Of a stretch of DNA of 20,170 bases, positions 15,892-20,170 are shown one piece after another (positions within the stretch are counted from its first letter, which is position 1; the number at the start of each line of letters is the position of its first letter). The notes under the pieces were generated by a model. The model saw only the letters and a list, made by a program, of their open reading frames with translations. It did no database searches and was not told the origin of the DNA. The position numbers were made by a program, and so were the translations under genes. The DNA is from an uncultured Chitinophagales bacterium. GTDB lineage: Bacteria > Bacteroidota > Bacteroidia > Chitinophagales > Chitinophagaceae. Location of the stretch: the NCBI GenBank assembly GCA_946886475.1, contig CAMPIQ010000064.1:1-20170 (forward strand), written 5' to 3'.

Positions 15892-17115
15892 ATGAAAGCA
15901 CAGACTATATTATGGTGTTGGTGGTATGATAGAAAGGATCTTGTTTCTCCTTTATTCCCAATTATGAATGGTTTGAAAAACCATTTTCTTTTTTACCGGT
16001 TTAAAGCTCAGGAAAAATTAGATTTTCAATTACCAGGAACTATTCATTATTGGACTGATTATAATTCACCTTATCAAATTCTATCCAGGATACAGCCAGA
16101 CAAGGTGGTATTTATGGGAATTGAAAATTTGCTGACAGTTGGTTTGCGCTCAGCCTGCCGGAAGCTGGGTATTAAAACTATTTATTTATCCCATGGGTTG
16201 ACCACCTCATATGAAAACACAGTATCAAATAATAAGCTGGGCCTTTCGCTCATTGATGAAAGGTATTCGAAGTATCAGCATTATTATCAAAAGCAGAAGT
16301 GGCGTACATTACTATTCTGTTTAAATGCCATCTTAAAGGCATCATCTTTAAAAGAGAAAATTTATATAGCCAAACTTGTTTATGTTTTTTCACGTTTCAA
16401 CAATGTTCATGAGCGCCTCGCAAAAAGTAAATCTGAATACCGGTTAGCAGATGCATATGTTGTGTTTACAAAACACCTGGCACGTTTGCTCAAAGAACGC
16501 GATGGAGTGGAGGAATCAAGGATGATTGAAATTGGTCCTTATAGTCTGGATCATTTATTCAAAAAATTAGCATCTCCTGCCAATTCTGATACCTTGAACA
16601 ATTGGGGAAATTATTTGCTGATGATTGACCAGCCATTAGGAAAAGTTTCATTGGAACATCAATTGTTATTCTGGAATAACCTGGCAAATTTTACAGAAAA
16701 GTCTAATCTGAAGCTTGTGGTGAAGCTTCACCCCAGTAGTTATCCCAAATCAAATCCAATTGATCATCCAAATTGTATTTGGGTGCGCGATGAAGAAGAT
16801 ATTTCTGATTTGATTTATGGAGCATCAGGGTGTTTTGGATATTTCTCAGCCTTATTATTGCCCATTATCCTGTTTAAACCTGTAATACTTTTCAACCCAA
16901 CTGATCAGCCTTTGATTGATGAATGGAGCGGCCTTGGTGTAGTTGGATTATTGCCCTATCCGGATTTCACCTTCCAGGACTTCAAAAAGGTATTGAACTA
17001 TTTTGAAACAAATGGATCAATTTCATCGAATATGGATCTCTATATCGAAAAATATATTTATAAAGCCGATGGCGAAGGTACAGCAAGGTTAAGAGATGTT
17101 TTATTAAACCAATGA
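15892..17115 (+). CDS. Predicted GT-B-like glycosyltransferase, candidate nonulosonate transferase
   Basis: I do not recognise this 407-residue protein with certainty. Seen features: no signal peptide, an N-terminal half with basic and aromatic helices, a LLMIDQPLG strand near the middle, then VVKLHP with H280-P281. This is followed by a YGASGCFGYFSALLLP stretch with S312 and S319, and an IILFKPVILFNP strand. An HP motif followed by a serine-containing motif is how bacterial sialyltransferases and CDP-glycerol-transferase-like GT-B enzymes bind a CMP or CDP donor. Its position directly after the CMP-sugar genes fits a transferase for the nonulosonate. The TTG at 15886 is an alternative start; ATG 15892 is preferred. 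The last four bases overlap the flippase start (ATGA). Function is inference. Confidence 0.6.
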   Translation: MKAQTILWCWWYDRKDLVSPLFPIMNGLKNHFLFYRFKAQEKLDFQLPGTIHYWTDYNSPYQILSRIQPDKVVFMGIENLLTVGLRSACRKLGIKTIYLSHGLTTSYENTVSNNKLGLSLIDERYSKYQHYYQKQKWRTLLFCLNAILKASSLKEKIYIAKLVYVFSRFNNVHERLAKSKSEYRLADAYVVFTKHLARLLKERDGVEESRMIEIGPYSLDHLFKKLASPANSDTLNNWGNYLLMIDQPLGKVSLEHQLLFWNNLANFTEKSNLKLVVKLHPSSYPKSNPIDHPNCIWVRDEEDISDLIYGASGCFGYFSALLLPIILFKPVILFNPTDQPLIDEWSGLGVVGLLPYPDFTFQDFKKVLNYFETNGSISSNMDLYIEKYIYKADGEGTARLRDVLLNQ

Positions 17116-18572
17116 GTTCATTAAATAAAACAGCTAAGAATGCATCAATATATGTATTACTGGGATTTCTTGCACCTGCAGTAAATCTTATTCTTATACC
17201 GATTTATACCATTGAACTTAGTACCTCCGACTTTGGGGTAATAACAATTGCAACCATTATCATCAGTGTATTGATAAATCTGACAGGGTTAGGAATTAAC
17301 GGGGCCTTTAACCGGTACTATTATGAATACCTTCAGAACCGCAGCTCGCAATTAAGGTTGTTTTCTACTGCTATTCTTACCATATTGATAAGCGGATTGG
17401 TTATTGGTGCTTTGTTTTGGTGGACGGGACAGGCATTCCTCTCCATGTTGTTTTCGAGTGACACGCTCACAATTGCCATTTACGGCATGGCCATTATTGG
17501 CACTGCTGTGGGGCTAAATATTCAAATGCTTATCCAGTCACTTTACCGGAATGATGAAAATATCAGGTTGTATAGTTTTTGGGCAATAATTTTTTTCCTG
17601 AGTGCTGTAACCGGTATTTACCTGGGGGTTGTAGTTTATAAAATGGGAGCATACGGAAGTATAGCTGGCCGTGCCTGGGGCATTCTGTTTCCAACAGCTC
17701 TATTTCTTGTGGTATATTTTATTAAATATCCACCTGTATGGAATAAGAAGAAAACTATTGCCATGCTTAAATATGGCTGGCCACTTGTTATTTATTTAAT
17801 GGTGAGCCTTGCATTTAATAGTGTGGATAAGGTTATTCTGGAAAGATATTTTGGGGATCTTTCAGTATTGGGAGTATATGGTTTTGCAACATTAATAGCT
17901 TCGGTGATTGAAATATTTTTGAATGCTATCAACGGGGCAGTGAATCCTCAGGTATACCGCCTGTTGAAAGAAAAGGAAAGCGACCATCCTCAGATCAAAA
18001 AGTTATTATCAATAGTGGTGCTGGTTTTGATGTTATTATTGCTGGCATTGATATCCGTAGCCTCTCCGGCCATTCTATGGTTTATAGATCCGGAATATCA
18101 TTCAGCCATTAATTATCTTCCGCTGTTATTTATTTCATATATACCACGTATCTACTTCACAATTTTCAGTATCCCGCTTTTCTATTATAAGAATACCAGG
18201 GTGCTGCCCTGGATAAGTTCCATTTCTTTTTTGGCAGGGCTGGTTTTTAGTGTATTATTTATACCTCTCTTTGGGATTTATGGCGCTTGTTATGCACTGT
18301 TTCTGATCCGATTTATTCAATGTTTACTAACAATCTTTATTGCTTACAGAATGAAATCAGTGAACCTGGATGTTTTTCTTGTGAAAAATACCTACACTTA
18401 TTCAATAATTATTATAGTCTGCACATTGATAATAACATCACTTCAATATTACCTGGCTTCGTCCTGGATCGTGTGGTTGTATTTACCGGTTGCATTGATG
18501 TTTTGCCTTGCAATTTGGATTAAGTTCAGGAATCAATTAGTATTACATTTCAGAAGTATAATAAAATTGTAA
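17112..18572 (+). CDS. wzx: Wzx-type polysaccharide flippase
   Basis: Integral membrane protein of the MOP/MATE-like polysaccharide transporter superfamily, expected to flip undecaprenyl-pyrophosphate-linked repeat units to the periplasm. Many hydrophobic segments cover the whole 486 residues, starting with YVLLGFLAPAVNLILIPIY near residue 13. A short polar stretch containing VDKVILERYFGDLSVLGVYG in the middle is typical of Wzx/RfbX. Charged residues between segments include K and R clusters on predicted cytoplasmic loops. The length is normal. It starts with an ATGA overlap to the preceding gene and is followed by a 47-base AT-rich gap. Its presence next to Wzc indicates a Wzx/Wzy-dependent pathway, though no Wzy polymerase is visible in the window. 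Confidence 0.88.
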   Translation: MSSLNKTAKNASIYVLLGFLAPAVNLILIPIYTIELSTSDFGVITIATIIISVLINLTGLGINGAFNRYYYEYLQNRSSQLRLFSTAILTILISGLVIGALFWWTGQAFLSMLFSSDTLTIAIYGMAIIGTAVGLNIQMLIQSLYRNDENIRLYSFWAIIFFLSAVTGIYLGVVVYKMGAYGSIAGRAWGILFPTALFLVVYFIKYPPVWNKKKTIAMLKYGWPLVIYLMVSLAFNSVDKVILERYFGDLSVLGVYGFATLIASVIEIFLNAINGAVNPQVYRLLKEKESDHPQIKKLLSIVVLVLMLLLLALISVASPAILWFIDPEYHSAINYLPLLFISYIPRIYFTIFSIPLFYYKNTRVLPWISSISFLAGLVFSVLFIPLFGIYGACYALFLIRFIQCLLTIFIAYRMKSVNLDVFLVKNTYTYSIIIIVCTLIITSLQYYLASSWIVWLYLPVALMFCLAIWIKFRNQLVLHFRSIIKL

Positions 18573-18619
18573 AAATCTAAAATAGATCCTGAATAGGAAT
18601 AAGAAATAAATTTTAAAAT

Positions 18620-19273
18620 ATGCAGGCAATCACAAAGGCATTTTATTATTTAAAAGGCGTGGCACGCTCTGTTACGGGTAAAGGCCATTATTCTATAACC
18701 CCGGGGTATATTCACAGAGAGAAGTATAATTATTTCAATGATACAGTTAATACAGACAATTGGCAGAAGGAAGTATATATGAGTGCAAAAAACCTGTGCG
18801 AGTCACACGGTTTGAGAAAAGTGGTTGATGTTGGTTGTGGGTCAGCTTTCAAACTTATTCAATACATGGGGGCGTATGAGTGCATTGGTGTTGATGTGGA
18901 AGATACAGTTAAATGGCTCAATGAGAAATACCCTGAAAGGCAATGGATCACTTTTGATGCCGCCAGGAATACAACGATCAATGCAGACCTGGTTATTTGT
19001 TCAGACGTTATAGAACATGTACTGGATCCGGATGAACTTTTAAATTTTATAAAGGAGCTGAACCCTGAATGGATTGTGATAAGTACCCCAGACAGGAATC
19101 TGGTTCCACTTCAATATAGATTCGGACCTCCTCAAAATCCAACCCATATCAGGGAATGGACCTTTAAGGAATTCAATAATTATTTATCTGGCTTCTTTGA
19201 TATAATTGAACATAAGATATCAAATAAGGAGCAGGGTACTCAAATGGCGATATGCAAAAGGAAGAAAGCTTAG
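18620..19273 (+). CDS. Class I SAM-dependent methyltransferase
   Basis: Small soluble methyltransferase of 217 residues with a single Rossmann-like domain. Motif I is VVDVGCGSAF, residues 68-77, preceded by about 65 residues containing aromatic and basic positions. The acidic residue of motif II is in CIGVDVED. The post-core ICSDVIEHVLDPDELL stretch matches the Methyltransf_11/23 group. It probably methylates a sugar hydroxyl or terminal residue of the glycan, but the acceptor is not deducible. It lies in the transferase and export section of the cluster, and its last bases overlap a possible early start of the GT2 gene. It could also act on a lipid or other small molecule; context makes a sugar more likely. 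Confidence 0.8.
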   Translation: MQAITKAFYYLKGVARSVTGKGHYSITPGYIHREKYNYFNDTVNTDNWQKEVYMSAKNLCESHGLRKVVDVGCGSAFKLIQYMGAYECIGVDVEDTVKWLNEKYPERQWITFDAARNTTINADLVICSDVIEHVLDPDELLNFIKELNPEWIVISTPDRNLVPLQYRFGPPQNPTHIREWTFKEFNNYLSGFFDIIEHKISNKEQGTQMAICKRKKA

Positions 19274-19275
19274 AA

Positions 19276-20079
19276 ATGCAGCCTTTAGTGTCAGTTGTAA
19301 TACCGGTTTATAATGATGGTGTTTATTTAGCCGAATCTTTGAATAGTGCTCTGAGCCAAACTTACGCGAACCTGGAAGTTATTATTGTGAATGATGGTTC
19401 AACCGATAGCTTTACTTTGTCAGTTCTGGAAAATATCAAATTCCCAAATGTCAGGGTTATACATAAAGAGAACGGCCATCTTTCATCTGCAAGAAATGCC
19501 GGTATAGCAATTGCAAATGGTGAATACATCCTTACACTGGACGCGGATGACAGGTTTGACAAAAGATTCGTGCAACTTGCGTTGCCATGCATGAAAGAAG
19601 ATAATGTTGGTGTAGTAACATGTTTCGTAAAATCTTTTGGCGACAAATCATATAAATGGAAGCCTAGAGGAGGTGGTGTGAATTCTTTTATATTAAGAAA
19701 TGAATGTTGTGGCAATTCCCTTTTTAGAAAATCAATTTGGAAGCAGGTGGGGGGGTATGATGAAAATATGAAACTAGGATATGAGGATTGGGAATTTTGG
19801 ATCAGGGTGACCAAAACAGGTTGGAATGTAAAAGTTATAGATCAATATTTATTCAATTACAGGATTAGTTCTAAGTCAATGATGTTATCCTCCTCAGAGC
19901 CAAACAGGAAAGAAATAGTGAAATATATTGCTAAGAAACACGGGGAACTCTATACTGACTATTTTATTGATTCTATATCAAAGTGGACCCTGGTTGACAA
20001 AAGGAAGGTTCCCAGATGGTATGACATTTTAGATCTGTTAAGAAGGAAATTTCAATTGCCATACCGAAAGCAAAAATGA
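19276..20079 (+). CDS. Family 2 glycosyltransferase
   Basis: GT-A glycosyltransferase that would add one sugar to the lipid-linked repeat unit at the cytoplasmic face. With the start at 19276 it opens with PLVSVVIPVYN at residues 3-13. The nucleotide-binding NDGSTDS begins at N39. The metal-binding DXD-type motif is D89-A-D91-D92, and the acceptor-side ED motif is E170-D171 in GYEDWEFW. No membrane segment is seen. An alternative ATG at 19252 would add eight residues and overlap the methyltransferase by 22 bases. The later start is preferred because it sits two bases after the preceding stop, puts the first strand near the N-terminus as usual, and has a GGAAG sequence 11 bases upstream. Donor and acceptor cannot be assigned. 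Confidence 0.88.
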   Translation: MQPLVSVVIPVYNDGVYLAESLNSALSQTYANLEVIIVNDGSTDSFTLSVLENIKFPNVRVIHKENGHLSSARNAGIAIANGEYILTLDADDRFDKRFVQLALPCMKEDNVGVVTCFVKSFGDKSYKWKPRGGGVNSFILRNECCGNSLFRKSIWKQVGGYDENMKLGYEDWEFWIRVTKTGWNVKVIDQYLFNYRISSKSMMLSSSEPNRKEIVKYIAKKHGELYTDYFIDSISKWTLVDKRKVPRWYDILDLLRRKFQLPYRKQK

Positions 20080-20130
20080 TGCTGCTCTTATAAATGAATT
20101 TTTACAACTGATTTGTTGGCAGTGATATGG

Positions 20131-20154
20131 AAAGGATTTAATAAATCCTTTTTT
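20131..20154 (+). terminator. Terminator-like hairpin after the glycosyltransferase gene
   Basis: A perfect nine-base inverted repeat (20131-20139 with 20143-20151) surrounds a three-base loop. The 3' arm runs into six consecutive T residues (20149-20154). This resembles an intrinsic terminator, though the stem is AU-rich with only three G-C pairs. It lies 51 bases after the last stop codon and may mark the end of the transcript seen here. Confidence 0.6.
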
Positions 20155-20170
20155 ACGTTATGTCCGGTCG

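Noticed and set aside
19362..19814. A 150-codon open frame on the minus strand
   Set aside because: It lies entirely inside the GT2 gene, whose motifs are intact, and its own translation shows no recognisable domain.
9191..20079. Apparent drop in G+C starting near the formyltransferase gene, suggesting a later acquisition
   Set aside because: Hand counts of single 60-base lines ranged from about 30 to 55 percent before this point and about 28 to 45 percent after it. The ranges overlap, so no boundary can be claimed without a sliding-window calculation.

Overview
The window reads as one continuous block of an exopolysaccharide, capsule or LPS-type glycan locus from a member of the Bacteroidota, most likely a Chitinophaga-like or related Sphingobacteriia/Chitinophagia organism. 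The reasons are moderately AT-rich coding DNA, almost no Shine-Dalgarno sequences in front of starts, and protein sequences of Bacteroidota flavour. The lineage call is inference. All 18 genes lie on the + strand. Most overlap or are separated by a few bases, so they look like one or a few long transcripts. No RNA genes, insertion sequences, CRISPR arrays or attachment sites were seen, and no gap without a gene exceeds 100 bases.

Layout. (1) 100-2478: a Wzc-type co-polymerase and BY-kinase with a tyrosine-rich tail. (2) 2478-5021: first sugar block, with a WbpP/TviC-like UDP-HexNAc 4-epimerase, a WbpD-like hexapeptide acyltransferase and a WbpB/WlbA-like oxidoreductase. A hairpin with a T-run sits between the first two. 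(3) 5024-6990: dTDP-glucose 4,6-dehydratase (rfbB) and glucose-1-phosphate thymidylyltransferase (rfbA), without rfbC or rfbD. (4) 7039-13990: a nonulosonic acid pathway in nearly textbook order for CMP-legionaminic acid: LegB dehydratase, LegC aminotransferase, a Fmt-like formyltransferase, LegI synthase, LegG hydrolysing 2-epimerase, a PtmE-like CBS+nucleotidyltransferase and LegF CMP-sugar synthetase. (5) 13980-15889: two consecutive Gfo/Idh/MocA oxidoreductases. (6) 15892-20079: a GT-B-like protein that may be the nonulosonate transferase, a Wzx flippase, a SAM methyltransferase and a GT2 glycosyltransferase, followed by a terminator-like hairpin.

How they work together (inference). The central block makes a CMP-activated legionaminic-type sugar through GDP-linked intermediates. 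The PtmE homologue would make the GDP-hexosamine that LegB, LegC and the next enzyme modify. Where the known pathway has the N-acetyltransferase LegH, this locus carries a folate-type formyltransferase, which predicts a 7-N-formyl legionaminic acid. The two oxidoreductases may tailor the sugar further. The other blocks supply additional nucleotide sugars. Transferases assemble the repeat unit, Wzx flips it and Wzc controls polymerisation and export. No Wzy polymerase, Wza porin or initiating phosphoglycosyl transferase is seen, so the locus probably extends beyond this window. The formyltransferase swap and the oxidoreductase pair are the most novel-looking elements.
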